A stretch of DNA of 64,000 bases from Leptospira kmetyi serovar Malaysia str. Bejo-Iso9 (GTDB taxonomy: Bacteria; Spirochaetota; Leptospiria; Leptospirales; Leptospiraceae). The DNA lies in assembly GCF_000243735.2 (NCBI RefSeq), contig NZ_AHMP02000003.1, positions 2,096,001 to 2,160,000 of the forward strand. Direction: 5' to 3'. Below the pieces are notes generated by a model. It worked only from the letters and a program-made list of their open reading frames with translations, was not told the origin of the DNA and ran no database searches. The stretch's first letter is position 1, and each line of letters starts with the position of its first letter. Below, piece after piece: positions 23,481 to 40,430 of this stretch. Position numbers and translations under genes: made by a program.

Positions 23481-24659
23481 TCAGTCCTTTTTCGTCTCAT
23501 TGTCGTAATCTTTCAGAGCTTGGAACGTCGATTCGTAGTCGTTCCAAGCATTCCAAACCACAAATCCGTGCCCGCCACTATCATAAGACGCCTTAACCTG
23601 CGCTTTAATATAATTGGAAAGTGTAAGTCCCGACTTTCCAACGGACATATTGAATCCCTGAATATAGGGGATTACCCTTGTAGTTTTTAAAGATCTCTTA
23701 ATTGTCAGAAGAGTTCCGTCATAAACGGTTTGATAAGGATCCTTAATTCTTGCAGGCATCCCATAAAAGTGAGAAGGATACAGCATAGGATAAAGCACGT
23801 CCACAACCTGGGCAAAAACTTCCACTTTTTGGCCGATCGAATCGTTTTGATTGAAAGGAATTCGACCAAAAATGTCCGCGCCTATATACGGAAGATGATC
23901 GCATTTTAGAGTTTCATTACGAATATCTTTTATGATGCCCGAAATGTTCTTATATCTGGTTTCGTAGGTTAATTTTAGCTGAAGATTATCAGCGTATCGA
24001 ATGTAATCCAATTGGATTTCAGGGAAACCAGATTCACACGCTGCCCGAATCGATTTGTGGATAGATGTAATCCTTTGATTTGAAGGTTTTTCTGTCGGAA
24101 GCCCGCCGTCAAAGTTTACGACCCTTGCTACAGGATAAAAACCTTCGGCAATCAAATCTTCTAATACGCGCTTTGAAGGTGAGGTTGGTTGAACGTCAAT
24201 GACAAGCAAGTTAACCCCATGTTCTTTGCTTTTTTTTCTAAGCTCGTGAAACTCTTTAATTTTCTTTAATGTTCTTTGCGAAATATAAATTCCCCTGGAA
24301 AATTCCGGCGATCTTACATTTAAAACAGATTGCGAGGTCGTTTCTCTTTTTACATTTTCTTCTTTCTGTTTAGTTACGACTTCTATTTTCGCTGTTACAT
24401 TCGGTTCCGATTTAGGGCTGGGTGCTGACGTTTTGAATTGGGTTAAAGGAGTTTTGAATTCCGATTTCCCAGAAGATGCGACTTCTACATTTTTCGTTAG
24501 GACTTCCGGAGTTCCGACTTCAACATCTCTAACCTTTTGAAAACTTATTTCAGCCGTATTCTTTTGAGCTCGATTCTTTGGAAAAGGTAGGTCAAAATCA
24601 GGAAATAAGGACACTGTCCAAACCAAAAAAGAAAAAAATATAAAAGTTAGTTTATTCAC
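23481..24659 (-). CDS. DUF4015-type putative glycoside hydrolase, exported
   Basis: A 392-residue protein with an N-terminal signal segment ([18 protein letters not shown]), a Lys/Thr/Ser-rich linker to about residue 115, and a TIM-barrel domain. [18 protein letters not shown] begins the barrel. [37 protein letters not shown] and IGADIFGR are the strand motifs of the DUF4015 (glycosyl hydrolase-like) family. Asp in QLDYIRY and Asp in GADIFG are candidate active-site acids. The start is GTG at 24659. It acts in the periplasm or outside, on an unknown polysaccharide. It meets the hydratase gene end to end without a gap. Confidence 0.75.
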   Translation of the reverse strand: MNKLTFIFFSFLVWTVSLFPDFDLPFPKNRAQKNTAEISFQKVRDVEVGTPEVLTKNVEVASSGKSEFKTPLTQFKTSAPSPKSEPNVTAKIEVVTKQKEENVKRETTSQSVLNVRSPEFSRGIYISQRTLKKIKEFHELRKKSKEHGVNLLVIDVQPTSPSKRVLEDLIAEGFYPVARVVNFDGGLPTEKPSNQRITSIHKSIRAACESGFPEIQLDYIRYADNLQLKLTYETRYKNISGIIKDIRNETLKCDHLPYIGADIFGRIPFNQNDSIGQKVEVFAQVVDVLYPMLYPSHFYGMPARIKDPYQTVYDGTLLTIKRSLKTTRVIPYIQGFNMSVGKSGLTLSNYIKAQVKASYDSGGHGFVVWNAWNDYESTFQALKDYDNETKKD

Positions 24660-24831
24660 GGTGGTTAAAAGTTTCGAAAGAATCGAAAAAAATTTTTAGT
24701 TCCCTATAAAATGTCGGAATTCAACGCATTCAACTAAAAAAGACTGTTCGAAATTTAAAATAATCTGCATTCTTTTGGATAAACTAAAGAAACTATTAAT
24801 ATTTCCTGAACAAATTGATCCGGAGGCAAAA

Positions 24832-25773
24832 GTGGCAACAGGCTTTATATTCTCTGAGGATTTTATTTCCCATAATGCAAACCCGAAAATCCCGCATTTC
24901 GAGAATTCCGATCGAATTCTTGCCTGTCTTAATAAACTAACGCAAACAAGTTATTTCGGCTCTTTGTATTCTCCAAAGCTGAAAGACGTTGATCCGACAT
25001 TTTATAAAGAAATTCACTCAAGGAACCATCTTCAAAGAATAGAAGATTCAAAAAACAAGAGAGGTTATTTTGACTCTGACACTCCTTTTACGGAGAATTC
25101 TTGGTTAGCGGCTTATTCGGCTGCAAATTCAGGAATCACTTTAGCCGATGCATTGATTTCAGGCAAAATAAAGAATGGATTCTCTCTTTTAAGACCCCCT
25201 GGGCATCATGCCGAACACAATCGCATCATGGGTTTTTGTATGTTGAATAACGTAGCTATCGCGGCTCGATATTTACAAAAGAATGGATTCAAGAAAATCT
25301 TTATTATCGATTGGGATGTTCACCATGGTAACGGAACTCAGGAAATTTTCTACAGGGATCCAAATGTTTTTTATCTTTCCATTCATCAATTTCCATTCTA
25401 TCCGATGACAGGCCATTCAGAAGAGATTGGGTATGGGGATGGCGTAGGAACTACTAAAAATATTCCGATGCAGACAGATTCAGGCGATCAATCTTATATT
25501 CAAAAATTTAAAGAAATTGTGATTCCGACAATGGAACACGTTGAGCCAAACATTATTCTAATTTCAGCCGGCTTCGACGCGCATAAGGAGGACCCCTTAG
25601 GTGGAATGAATATCACAACAAATGGCTTTGAACAACTTTCTCATATCGTTCTCGAAAGTGCGGATAAAATTTGCCAAGGGAACGTTTTGTCTTTTTTAGA
25701 AGGGGGTTACAACCTTAAGGCGTTAGCAGAATCGGTGGAAGCGCACATAGCCGTCTTAAAATCTTTTTCCTAA
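24832..25773 (+). CDS. Histone-deacetylase-family (arginase/deacetylase fold) protein
   Basis: Zinc-dependent amidohydrolases of this family remove acetyl groups from lysine or polyamines, or act on acetoin-type substrates. The 313-residue protein keeps all catalytic elements: RPPGHHAEHN (His-His dyad), IDWDVHHGNGTQEIFY (zinc Asp and His), LISAGFDAHKEDPLGG (second zinc Asp) and LEGGYNL (transition-state Tyr). I start it at GTG 24832, which has GGAGG at 24822-24826 and gives the family N-terminus ATGFIFSEDF. A TTG at 24775 would add 19 residues without a ribosome site. It sits in the low-GC stretch, so recent transfer is possible. Confidence 0.88.
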   Translation: MATGFIFSEDFISHNANPKIPHFENSDRILACLNKLTQTSYFGSLYSPKLKDVDPTFYKEIHSRNHLQRIEDSKNKRGYFDSDTPFTENSWLAAYSAANSGITLADALISGKIKNGFSLLRPPGHHAEHNRIMGFCMLNNVAIAARYLQKNGFKKIFIIDWDVHHGNGTQEIFYRDPNVFYLSIHQFPFYPMTGHSEEIGYGDGVGTTKNIPMQTDSGDQSYIQKFKEIVIPTMEHVEPNIILISAGFDAHKEDPLGGMNITTNGFEQLSHIVLESADKICQGNVLSFLEGGYNLKALAESVEAHIAVLKSFS

Positions 25774-25836
25774 TTTTTTTTTACATTCCTGCCCTCTTCG
25801 CTCAACTCTTGGAACTGTACTCGATAGAGGTGTGAA

Positions 25837-26355
25837 ATGATCGAGAATCGTTTAAAAGATTTTACTGAGTTCAAGGGAAAATCGAAAAAAGATACGGGAC
25901 CTTCCGATCTATTAGTCCCAATGCATTTAGAGAGTTTCGTTCGGAAACAGATCAAGAAACACAAAAATTTAAAGAATTACTTTCACTACTTGTTATTTAA
26001 ATTCCAAAAAAGAAATCTATTCTCTAAATTTCAAGATTCTGCATTTAGAAAAACTCTATACCAATCAAAGAATCAACAGCTAATTCGATATTCGTTCCGT
26101 CCCGATTATCAGGATTGGTACGAAGCGAAATTTGCCGGCTTTTATTTCGGGATATCGATTTGCAGATTTTTTTCTCGATTGGTGGATTTAGACAAAGAAG
26201 AAGATTTTCAATTTAAGAATCTTCAAGATGGACTTTTTAAATTGGGCAGGGAGGACGAGCGACCCTTGCACTTTTATTTTACGATCTTTTCGAATCGGAA
26301 ATTAATTTTAAAAAAATTGATGCGAGGAAAAAATTTCGAGTTGAATAGCGCATAA
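25837..26355 (+). CDS. Possible divergent DUF1564-like protein
   Basis: A 172-residue basic protein. The central stretch QQLIRYSFRPDYQDWYEAKF and GISICRFFSRLVDLD matches the layout of the DUF1564 core seen at 12703-13302 (R-hydrophobic strand, W, helix, G-x-S-x-C-x-F-x-x-L-x-x-L-[DE]). The match is by eye and weak elsewhere. It is Lys- and Phe-rich in the first half. There is no signal peptide. It lies between the HDAC gene and another small unknown gene in the AT-rich stretch. Confidence 0.6.
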   Translation: MIENRLKDFTEFKGKSKKDTGPSDLLVPMHLESFVRKQIKKHKNLKNYFHYLLFKFQKRNLFSKFQDSAFRKTLYQSKNQQLIRYSFRPDYQDWYEAKFAGFYFGISICRFFSRLVDLDKEEDFQFKNLQDGLFKLGREDERPLHFYFTIFSNRKLILKKLMRGKNFELNSA

Positions 26356-26399
26356 TTTTCCGTTTTTTTCAATGTCGCGATCCGATATTCAGAACAGGT

Positions 26400-26720
26400 A
26401 TGGAAGCTTCCTTGGAAGAATTGAATCATATTGAAAAAAGATTTAGAAATTATATTCTAATCTTGGATTTTATACTTAGAGAAACCAAGACCGAGCTTTC
26501 TGAAAATCGAGCTAAGCGTGAATTGTGGCAAGAACACCATGATAGCTGGAAGCAGAATCACGGACCATCTGCCCGGAATTCTTTTCGGGATCCAAATATT
26601 GCGATTGAACCTGCGTTAATATACAGGGAATTCCGTCCTCTTCAGCCTTTGATCGAAACGAATTATAGCCAGATCCCTTCCAAAGCCTTTCTGGTTAATG
26701 AATTCCGACCCCTACTTTAA
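26400..26720 (+). CDS. Small protein of unknown function
   Basis: A 106-residue, charged protein without recognised domain. The N-terminal half is a probable helix or coiled coil (SLEELNHIEKRFRNYILILDFILRETKTEL); the rest is polar and Pro-rich. No clear ribosome site precedes the ATG. It follows the DUF1564-like gene by 44 bases, same strand. It could be real or a chance frame; codon use resembles its neighbours. Confidence 0.5.
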   Translation: MEASLEELNHIEKRFRNYILILDFILRETKTELSENRAKRELWQEHHDSWKQNHGPSARNSFRDPNIAIEPALIYREFRPLQPLIETNYSQIPSKAFLVNEFRPLL

Positions 26721-26858
26721 AAACCAGGATCACACCTCAAATATTAGGTTTTCCTTCAGCGAAAGATAAGTTTCTAGCCCCTTAATATTCTAAAAAATCC
26801 TTGAAATTATGTCTCTTACGACCATTTATTGAGAAGATAGAGGCAAATTAAGAGTTCA

Positions 26859-30889
<4,031 letters not shown>

Positions 30890-30912
30890 ACGAAATTTCT
30901 GCTCGCGGTTTT

Positions 30913-31509
30913 TCAGTCGCGTCGAATCGGAAATTCGCTGAAATAATCCAGAATTTCATCCGCAATTTCCTTTTCGATCTTTAAGATTTCTTCGACCTCG
31001 TGTCGATCCGTCAAATCCAGAATCCAAACCCGTCCGCGAATTTCTACTTTAGAAAATTCTAATTTTCGAATCTGCAACGGCAGCCAATCCGGAAGCGTAG
31101 CGACGTATTGATATACGCGAGGCCGATCGTCTTTGAATAGGTTTCGATTGATCCTTATCTTAAATCGATTGAGAATCATTCCGTACTCGATATCCAAATC
31201 CACGTCCGGATGAATTCTAAACTCCCGGTTCTGCGCGTCCCAGTCGATACGCGATCCCTCCAAACAAACTTCGTCGATCTCGTTCATCTCGACGAGGATC
31301 GGGTAAGAATGGATCGTCTTTACATTCTTCCTTTGATCGTAACCGACCTGAACGTTGGAATGTTTGTGTTTTCTTTCGATTCTGATTTGAAACGCGGAAC
31401 TCGGACGGCTTGCGAGATGCGAATGTATCTCTTCGATCGCTTCCTGTGAAAAATGCAATGGCAAAACGGTTTCGGAAGTTCCCGAAAAGATGCGTGAAAG
31501 AAAACTCAT
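30913..31509 (-). CDS. IscA/HesB-fold-like protein lacking cysteine ligands
   Basis: A 198-residue cytoplasmic protein. The first ~110 residues follow the A-type Fe-S carrier pattern by eye: LHFSQEAIEEIHSHLASR (helix 1), FQIRIERKHKHSNVQVGYD (strand pair), and VEMNEIDEVCLEGSRIDWD followed by FRIHPDVD. None of the conserved Cys ligands is present; the only Cys is in DEVCLEG. The rest (PDWLPLQIRKLEFSKVEIRGRVWILDLTDRHEV) is an extra domain I do not recognise. It may have become a structural or binding protein. Cotranscription with methylglyoxal synthase (12-base gap) is likely. Confidence 0.6.
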   Translation of the reverse strand: MSFLSRIFSGTSETVLPLHFSQEAIEEIHSHLASRPSSAFQIRIERKHKHSNVQVGYDQRKNVKTIHSYPILVEMNEIDEVCLEGSRIDWDAQNREFRIHPDVDLDIEYGMILNRFKIRINRNLFKDDRPRVYQYVATLPDWLPLQIRKLEFSKVEIRGRVWILDLTDRHEVEEILKIEKEIADEILDYFSEFPIRRD

Positions 31510-31521
31510 CGTTTCGTTCGA

Positions 31522-31968
31522 TCAATCTCTTCGGATTTTCGAATCGTAATCCAAAAGAACTTTTTTATACGCGCTCGTAAACTGCGGAGAACTGATCATA
31601 TAATCCGCGGTGGAACGGTTGCAAGCCATTGGAATATTATAAAGTACTGCTATTCTTAAAAGGGCTTTTACGTCCGGGTCGTGGGGTTGCGCGGTGAGCG
31701 GATCCCAGAAGAAGATCACGATATCCAGATCCCCTTCCGCGATTTTCGCTCCGATCTGTTGATCCCCTCCGAGCGGTCCGGAAAGAAATCTATAAACCGG
31801 AAGTTCCGCCTCTTCGTTTATCAATTTCCCGGTCGTGCCCGTGCCGAATAGATGATGTCTGGATAGGATTTCCCGATGTGTTTTGACCCAAGCCACCAGG
31901 TCTTCCTTGCGATTGTCGTGCGCGACGAGTGCGATTCTTTTCGTCGCGGGAACCGAAACTTCTTTCAT
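31522..31968 (-). CDS. mgsA: Methylglyoxal synthase
   Basis: Converts dihydroxyacetone phosphate to methylglyoxal and phosphate, a bypass relieving phosphate-starved glycolysis. The 148-residue length is standard. All signatures are present: IALVAHDNRKEDLVAW at the N-terminus, LFGTGTTGKLI (phosphate loop), LSGPLGGDQQIGAKIAEG with the catalytic Asp region, and VIFFWDPLTAQPHDPDVKALLRI. The ATG at 31968 is preceded by weak GAAAC-rich sequence. The gene with the Cys-less IscA-like protein follows it. Confidence 0.95.
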   Translation of the reverse strand: MKEVSVPATKRIALVAHDNRKEDLVAWVKTHREILSRHHLFGTGTTGKLINEEAELPVYRFLSGPLGGDQQIGAKIAEGDLDIVIFFWDPLTAQPHDPDVKALLRIAVLYNIPMACNRSTADYMISSPQFTSAYKKVLLDYDSKIRRD

Positions 31969-32113
31969 TCTTTGTTACTCTTTCTCGTTTGTTTTCGATC
32001 TAATTTTTTGATGACGGCCATCGGCGACCAATCCTAAATTGACCTAAGATATTTTTTTTCAAAGTAGATCCGCGTTCTTCAGCGTTTCTTCTTTGTTTCG
32101 AGACCGATCTCCG

Positions 32114-32923
<810 letters not shown>

Positions 32924-32952
32924 TCGCCGTTATACGGACGAATCGTGAAAGT

Positions 32953-33783
32953 TTACTGGATTCCGAGACGTTTTTTCAGACTTCGATTCTCTTCGATCAG
33001 GTCCTTGATTTCCTTTTCGGTATAAGCGAAAAGACGGTCCTGAGCTTCCAAAATCTTATCGAGTTGAATCTCTTCTATATGAGAATAATTCAACGCTTGT
33101 TCGGTCGCCTTTTTGAAATCGAGCGCGTCCTTCAATTCCTGAGTTTTCATCGAATCCAAAATTTCGGAAACTTTTAGCCTTTCGTGAAGCGCGAGAAGTT
33201 CCTTGTTCTTGAGTTCGTTGACTCGTTCGAGGGCCTTGTTGATTTCCTCGTTGTTCTTTTTGACCTTGGACTCGAATTCTAAGATGGCTTGAAGCGCTTC
33301 GTTGGCCTTGGTCGCGTCCTTGTATTCTTTTTGAGCGAGTTCGAATACGCCTTCGAAAAATCCGATGTTGGTCAGACAACTGTTTCCGATTTCGTTGGCC
33401 GCGAGTTTGTAGAACTCGGATTGGATCGTTCTATCGAGGATCAGTCTTAAATTTCTAGGATGAACCGGATGTTCGAGTACTTCGATTTTGCCGCTTTCGG
33501 GAACGACTCCGTTGATCTTTTCCGCGTCGTCCGAGTAAACCATGATTAAACTTACGTACGGGTGCAGTTCGAATTTGCGGATGAACTCGCGGATCTGATT
33601 CCATTCCTGCAAACTTACGGAAAGGAAAAAGATATGAATGTCGGCTTTCATCAAATCGATCGCGCCGAGTCCGTCGAGGGAAACCTTGCTCAGCTCGATG
33701 TTTACACGAGGGTGTTTCCAGATTTGGATCGGAAATTCTTTTCCCGAAGTGAGATGCCAAATGATCGCGTTTTTTTGACTCAT
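32953..33783 (-). CDS. Receiver-like N-terminal domain plus long coiled coil, unknown function
   Basis: A 276-residue cytoplasmic protein. Residues 1-130 have the alternating strand-helix pattern of a response-regulator receiver ([64 protein letters not shown]). The acidic phosphorylation pocket is not evident, so it may be a pseudo-receiver. Residues 170-270 form a long charged coiled coil. I start it at ATG 33783; an upstream ATG at 33861 would overlap the permease gene. It follows miaB and the LptF/G-like gene on the same strand. Confidence 0.7.
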   Translation of the reverse strand: MSQKNAIIWHLTSGKEFPIQIWKHPRVNIELSKVSLDGLGAIDLMKADIHIFFLSVSLQEWNQIREFIRKFELHPYVSLIMVYSDDAEKINGVVPESGKIEVLEHPVHPRNLRLILDRTIQSEFYKLAANEIGNSCLTNIGFFEGVFELAQKEYKDATKANEALQAILEFESKVKKNNEEINKALERVNELKNKELLALHERLKVSEILDSMKTQELKDALDFKKATEQALNYSHIEEIQLDKILEAQDRLFAYTEKEIKDLIEENRSLKKRLGIQ

Positions 33784-33821
33784 CGTATTAATTCTAACAC
33801 TAACCAGCGGATTTTCCCGGG

Positions 33822-35716
<1,895 letters not shown>

Positions 35717-35720
<4 letters not shown>

Positions 35721-37066
35721 GCAAGGATCCTTCCTTTGAGGGTCGCGCTGGTCGCGCTTTCGATCTGCACGGAAACCGTGGAACCGATCATCTCCGAAGC
35801 GATTCTTCCTTCGGGAAGAGGAAACACGGTCATTCTTCCGCAAGGAGTTCTTCCGCAGAGTTGTTTCTCCGACTTGCGGGAAGTGTTCTCAATCAAAATG
35901 GAATATACTCTTCCGATACGAGCTCGGTTTTGTTCGTGAGAAATCGAAGTCTGCAAGTCCACGAGTTTGGTAAGTCTTGCGGACTTCACTTCTTCGGGAA
36001 CGTTGTCCGGAAGTTTTCTCTGGGCCATCGTTCCTTCGCGCTCGGAATACTTGAACATAAACGCCATGTCGAATTGAACTTCGCGAACGACCGCAAGTGT
36101 GTCTTCGAATTCTTCTTCGGTTTCGTTCGGAAAACCCACGATGATATCGGTGGTGATTCCGACATCGGGAACGATACTTCTGATTTCCTTTACGACTTCC
36201 AAAAATTCTTCCTTGGAATAAGAACGTTTCATCTCTTCGAGAACTCTCGTGTTTCCCGCTTGCAAAGGAAGATGAATGTTCGGACAAAAACGGGGATTCT
36301 CCGCCATCAGTCTTAAAAGATGCGTAGGAAAATCCTTCGGATGCGGAGAAGTAAAACGGATTCTTTCGATGGAAGTTTCATCGAGAAGCATTTTAATCAA
36401 ACCGGCAAAGTCTTCGCCTTGTTCTTTGTAGGAATTTACGTTCTGGCCGAGAAGCGTTACCTGACGGATTCCCTTGTCGGCTAAGTCCTGGACTTCGCGA
36501 ACGATGCTCTTCGGATCTCGGCTTCTTTCCCGGCCGCGCGTATAAGGTACGACACAGAAAGTACAGAAATTATTGCATCCCCGCATGATCGTTACGAAGG
36601 CTTGGATTCCGTTGACGACCCTCGGTTCGATCTCGTCGTAGGTTTCGATCTTGGAAAGACGGGTCAGCGCGATGGAATTCTCGCCGCCTCGAATTCTTTG
36701 AATGAGTTCCGGAAGACTTCTGTAGTTGTCCGGTCCTACGACCAAGTCCAGAGGAAGTTCCTGATGAAACAGATCGTCCCCGAGATTTTGAGCCATACAA
36801 CCGAGAACCCCGATGACGAGGTTCGGGTTTCTTTTTTTGAGATAACCCAGGGATTGAAGGCGGTTGTAAATCTTCGCGTGGGCGTTTTCGCGGATCGCGC
36901 AGGTATTTAAAAAGATAATGTCGGAATCCTCCGGGTCGGGGGAGGAAGAATATTCGGCGTCCTTCATCAAACTGGATACGATTCCCGAGTCGTATTCATT
37001 CATTTGGCAGCCATAGGTCTCGATATAGACTTTTCCTGCCTTTTTTTCCAGTTCCAGAACGTTCAT
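35717..37066 (-). CDS. miaB: tRNA-2-methylthio-N6-dimethylallyladenosine synthase
   Basis: Radical-SAM methylthiotransferase that adds the 2-methylthio group to i6A37 of tRNAs. 449 residues with all three domains: UPF0004 with cysteines in [19 protein letters not shown] and LGCMAQ (auxiliary 4Fe-4S cluster); radical SAM with [21 protein letters not shown] (C-x3-C-x2-C); and a C-terminal TRAM domain ending [10 protein letters not shown]. The motif IRENAH-x-K favours MiaB over MtaB or RimO. It is the first gene of a three-gene minus-strand operon with the Lpt permease and a coiled-coil protein. Confidence 0.95.
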
Positions 37067-37171
37067 AGGACTGAATTTCTGCTTGCAGGACCGACTGTAA
37101 AGGGGTTTTCCATAGAGAGTAAAAGGGAATTTTTTGGAGCGAATCCGGGAATTCTCCCCTGTTTAAATCCT

Positions 37172-37801
<630 letters not shown>

Positions 37802-38414
37802 ACATCTCGCCGAAGATGAGATCTCCTACTACTATTCCCTTCTCCAAGAAGAATTGACCGACTTCGATTGCGGAGAATTGTGTAAACCCGACAACGACGG
37901 CGTCCCTTTTTGTTGTATCGCGGACAACGCAGTTCCGACCTTGTATCGTTCCGAATTCTCCATGTTGAAAAAAAGAACCGATCTTTGGAAGGTTTGGAAA
38001 CCCGAAACGGAAACGGACAAGAAAATGTTGGCGGAATACGATTCCAAAGAAACTCTTTTCTGCGAATGCAAAGGAATTCAATTTTGCGAAAGGGACAATC
38101 GTTCGATCAGTTGTCGGACCTTTCCTCTCGAACCGTATTTGGACACGCGCGGAGTTTTAGTCGGCCTCGTTTTTATGAAAGAATTCACCGGCAAATGTCC
38201 GTTGACCTTGAGAGCGAAGGACGTTCGTCAAGAATTCGTGGATTCACATTTCATCTTTTGGGAAAAACTTTTGTTTCGTTTGGATTCAGAATACGAAACG
38301 TTTTGGAATTCTTCCAAGTCGTATCGCCGTTCTCGCGCCAAAACCGGCAAGAAGTTCCCGATCTTTTTTCCAAGTCATCTCAAAGGCAAAGAATATCTTT
38401 CGGAATACGTTTGA

Positions 38415-38764
38415 GTTCAATCAAGAAAAGCGGAATTCGATTTCGCTATTCTTGAAAACGATCCGCGCCGTTCGAAACAAATCACAAGCAGACCTCTCAT
38501 TCGAATCGACGCGCGGAATCTCCGAATTAACATTAGTTATTTAGAATATTCTTAAATATCATTGATCGCGTAAAATTCAAAACCTCGCCGTAAATGCCGA
38601 CCTACAAGTCCATTTCGTCTAACTCGATTTTTCCCGCGCTTTTGATATCGAAAATTTAAACCGAAAAAACAAAGAAAAATTATTTCCTTTTCTTTCCTTT
38701 AGGAAGAATCTGCTCTCGGCTTTGGTTCCAACGGTCTTTCAGGGTTTCCCAAGGCCCGTCGGTT
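38415..38764. other. Intergenic region before the structured RNA
   Basis: No gene seen. Contains CAAGTCCATTTCGTCTAAC (38605-38623), which differs at one position from 38-kb-distant CAAGTCCATTTCGTTTAAC at 62897-62915. AT-rich sequence at 38640-38700 may hold the promoter of the RNA that follows; TTGATA at 38642-38647 is a possible -35. Confidence 0.5.
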
Positions 38765-38925
38765 CCTCCGCACCCTGTGCGGTTGGTTTAACGTTAGGAG
38801 ATCGGAATCCGAGCCACCAACACCGGGTCGAAGGTTCGAATCCTTCCTTACTACGGTAAGTAGCTCAGTGGGTAGAGCAGGCGCTTCAGGTGCGGAAGTT
38901 GGTCTCTTCGCAAAAAGACCGAAAC
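38765..38925 (+). ncRNA. Structured RNA with circularly permuted tRNA-like core
   Basis: The order of elements is reversed relative to a tRNA. The variable-loop-like GGGTC (38825-38829) is followed by a perfect T arm (38830-38846, stem GAAGG/CCTTC, loop TTCGAAT). The acceptor stem CTTAC/GTAAG (38847-38851, 38856-38860) is closed by a TACG tetraloop. Then come TA and a perfect D arm (38863-38878, stem GCTC/GAGC, loop AGTGGGTA). Conserved tRNA contacts are kept: T8-A14, G15-C48, and GG of the D loop with TTC of the T loop. In place of an anticodon arm, CACC (38821-38824) can pair with GGTG (38889-38892) and ACCAA (38816-38820) with TTGGT (38899-38903). TCCGCACC (38767-38774) can alternatively pair with GGTGCGGA (38889-38896). 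No CCA end and no ordinary 5' or 3' tRNA half is present. Ends are approximate. Confidence 0.5.
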
Positions 38926-39211
38926 AAAAAAAGAATAAAAGGCGTCCGGCCCGCGACTGGTTCAAAGGCAATCGGGTGTTCGCCTTGCAGAACGATGGAT
39001 ACCGAGTCGAGAATTCGATTCAAAACGGTTTCGGATCTTTTTCGAAAGGAAAAGAAAGAAATCGTACGCGATGAAATGCGGCGATTCTCAAATCGTTCTC
39101 CGCTCACATCGGATGGATTCCTTTTATTCTTTTTATTTTTAGAATCGCGTTGAACGCGAATAAGCGAAGAATAAAAAAAATCGCAATCATTGAATTTACA
39201 CAGAGGTTTGT
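38926..39211. other. Region between structured RNA and slipin gene
   Basis: No gene supported. GGTCT/AGACC (38901-38920) and AAGGC/GCCTT type hairpins suggest that the RNA may extend beyond 38925. The stretch ends with GAGGTTTGT before the slipin ATG. Confidence 0.4.
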
Positions 39212-40315
39212 ATGAAAATTAAAAAGGATCAAAGAGGTCTTTTATTCAAAGAAGGAGAATATGTGAAGCTCCTGATGCCCGGAAATTATTTTTCTCTATT
39301 GGGTCAGGATATAGAAATTCATCAGATCCTGAATCCTTTCTTTTCAAGAGTCAACTTTACGTTTTTAAAAAACGATCCGATTCTTTTGAAGGAATTGGAA
39401 GTGGTCGATCTCAAAGACAACGAGATCGCACTTCTTTTTGAAGAAGATAAATTCAAGTCGGTTTTAAAAACGGGAACACATGCGTTTTGGAAAGGCGGAA
39501 AGAAAATATCCTTCGTCAAGATCGACTTGAACGATCCGTCCATAGACGAAAATATCGATCGTTCCATTCTTATGAAACCCGAAGTAAAAGATTTCACTTG
39601 TTCGTATGCGGTAGAATCGTTTCAAAAAGGATTATTGTTCGTCGAAAATTCTTTCGTGAAAGTTTTGGAACCGGGAAACTATTTTTATTGGAAAGGAACC
39701 AAATCCATTTCGGTCTTAAAAGCCGATCTAAGACAACTTCAAACGGAAATTACCGGACAGGAAATCATGTCGAAGGATAAAATTCCTCTTCGACTCAACT
39801 TCGTTTGTCAATACAAGATCGTCGATCCGATCGAATGTCTCGTGAAAGTAAAAGACTACGAATCGCAGCTCTACATTCATCTTCAATTGGTTTTGAGGGA
39901 ATATGTGGGCACATTAACGTTAGACGAAATTCTTTCCAAAAAGGAAGAAATCGGCTCTTACGTTGTCGAGAAGATCAAAACTTTCATGCCTTCTATGGGT
40001 TTGGAAATTATTTTCGGAGGCGTTAAAGACGTAATTCTACCGGGAGAAATCAAGGATATCCTCAATCAGGTTTTGATCGCTGAGAAAAAAGCACAGGCGA
40101 ACGTGATCATGAGAAGAGAAGAAACCGCGTCCACAAGAAGTTTATTGAATACCGCCAAATTGATGGAAGAAAACGCGACTTTATACAAACTCAAAGAATT
40201 GGAATATGTGGAAAGAATCAGCGAAAAGATCAGCCAAATCACTCTGACCGGCGGAATCCAATTGATCGATCAGCTAAAGGGTTTGCTTCTGCCCGGAAAG
40301 GAAAAAGAAAAGTAA
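39212..40315 (+). CDS. Slipin (SPFH/band 7) family protein
   Basis: A 367-residue protein of the stomatin-like group. Two N-terminal repeats (QRGLLFKEGEYVKLLMPGNYF; FQKGLLFVENSFVKVLEPGNYF) are followed by the SPFH core (DKIPLRLNFVCQYKIVDP, LQLVLREYVGTLTLDEILSKKEEIG, GLEIIFGGVKDVILPGEIKDILNQVL) and a helical tail typical of slipins (AEKKAQANVIMRREETASTRSLLNTAKLMEENATLYKLKELEYVE). There is no N-terminal membrane anchor, so it may associate peripherally. It probably forms oligomeric membrane scaffolds. A strong terminator follows. Confidence 0.85.
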   Translation: MKIKKDQRGLLFKEGEYVKLLMPGNYFSLLGQDIEIHQILNPFFSRVNFTFLKNDPILLKELEVVDLKDNEIALLFEEDKFKSVLKTGTHAFWKGGKKISFVKIDLNDPSIDENIDRSILMKPEVKDFTCSYAVESFQKGLLFVENSFVKVLEPGNYFYWKGTKSISVLKADLRQLQTEITGQEIMSKDKIPLRLNFVCQYKIVDPIECLVKVKDYESQLYIHLQLVLREYVGTLTLDEILSKKEEIGSYVVEKIKTFMPSMGLEIIFGGVKDVILPGEIKDILNQVLIAEKKAQANVIMRREETASTRSLLNTAKLMEENATLYKLKELEYVERISEKISQITLTGGIQLIDQLKGLLLPGKEKEK

Positions 40316-40352
40316 AAAACGGGCTTTCTGTTTTATTCGGATTTCATCCTTT

Positions 40353-40395
40353 CCATCCGCTCTCTATTTTTCAGCGGATGGATTTGTTTTTTATA
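40353..40395 (+). terminator. Rho-independent terminator of slipin gene
   Basis: CCATCCGCT (40353-40361) and AGCGGATGG (40373-40381) form a 9-base-pair stem with an 11-base loop, followed by ATTTGTTTTTTAT. This is a classic intrinsic terminator. Confidence 0.85.
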
Positions 40396-40430
40396 CTTGA
40401 GAATAGTAAAATATTCTCAAGTTTTTAAAT

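Noticed and set aside
35721..35843. Longer start of the LptF/G-like permease
   Set aside because: It would run 120 bases into miaB; the TTG overlapping the miaB stop has a strong AGGAAGGA site.
38825..38900. Two ordinary tRNA genes, 3' end of one and 5' end of another
   Set aside because: No 5' acceptor TAGTAAG or similar upstream and no T arm downstream at tRNA distance; instead the two acceptor strands pair with each other across a tetraloop.
38699..38971. 90-residue minus-strand frame across the structured RNA
   Set aside because: It is the antisense of tRNA-like arms (SNLRP-type peptide typical of false genes over tRNAs) and the T and D arm signatures lie on the plus strand.
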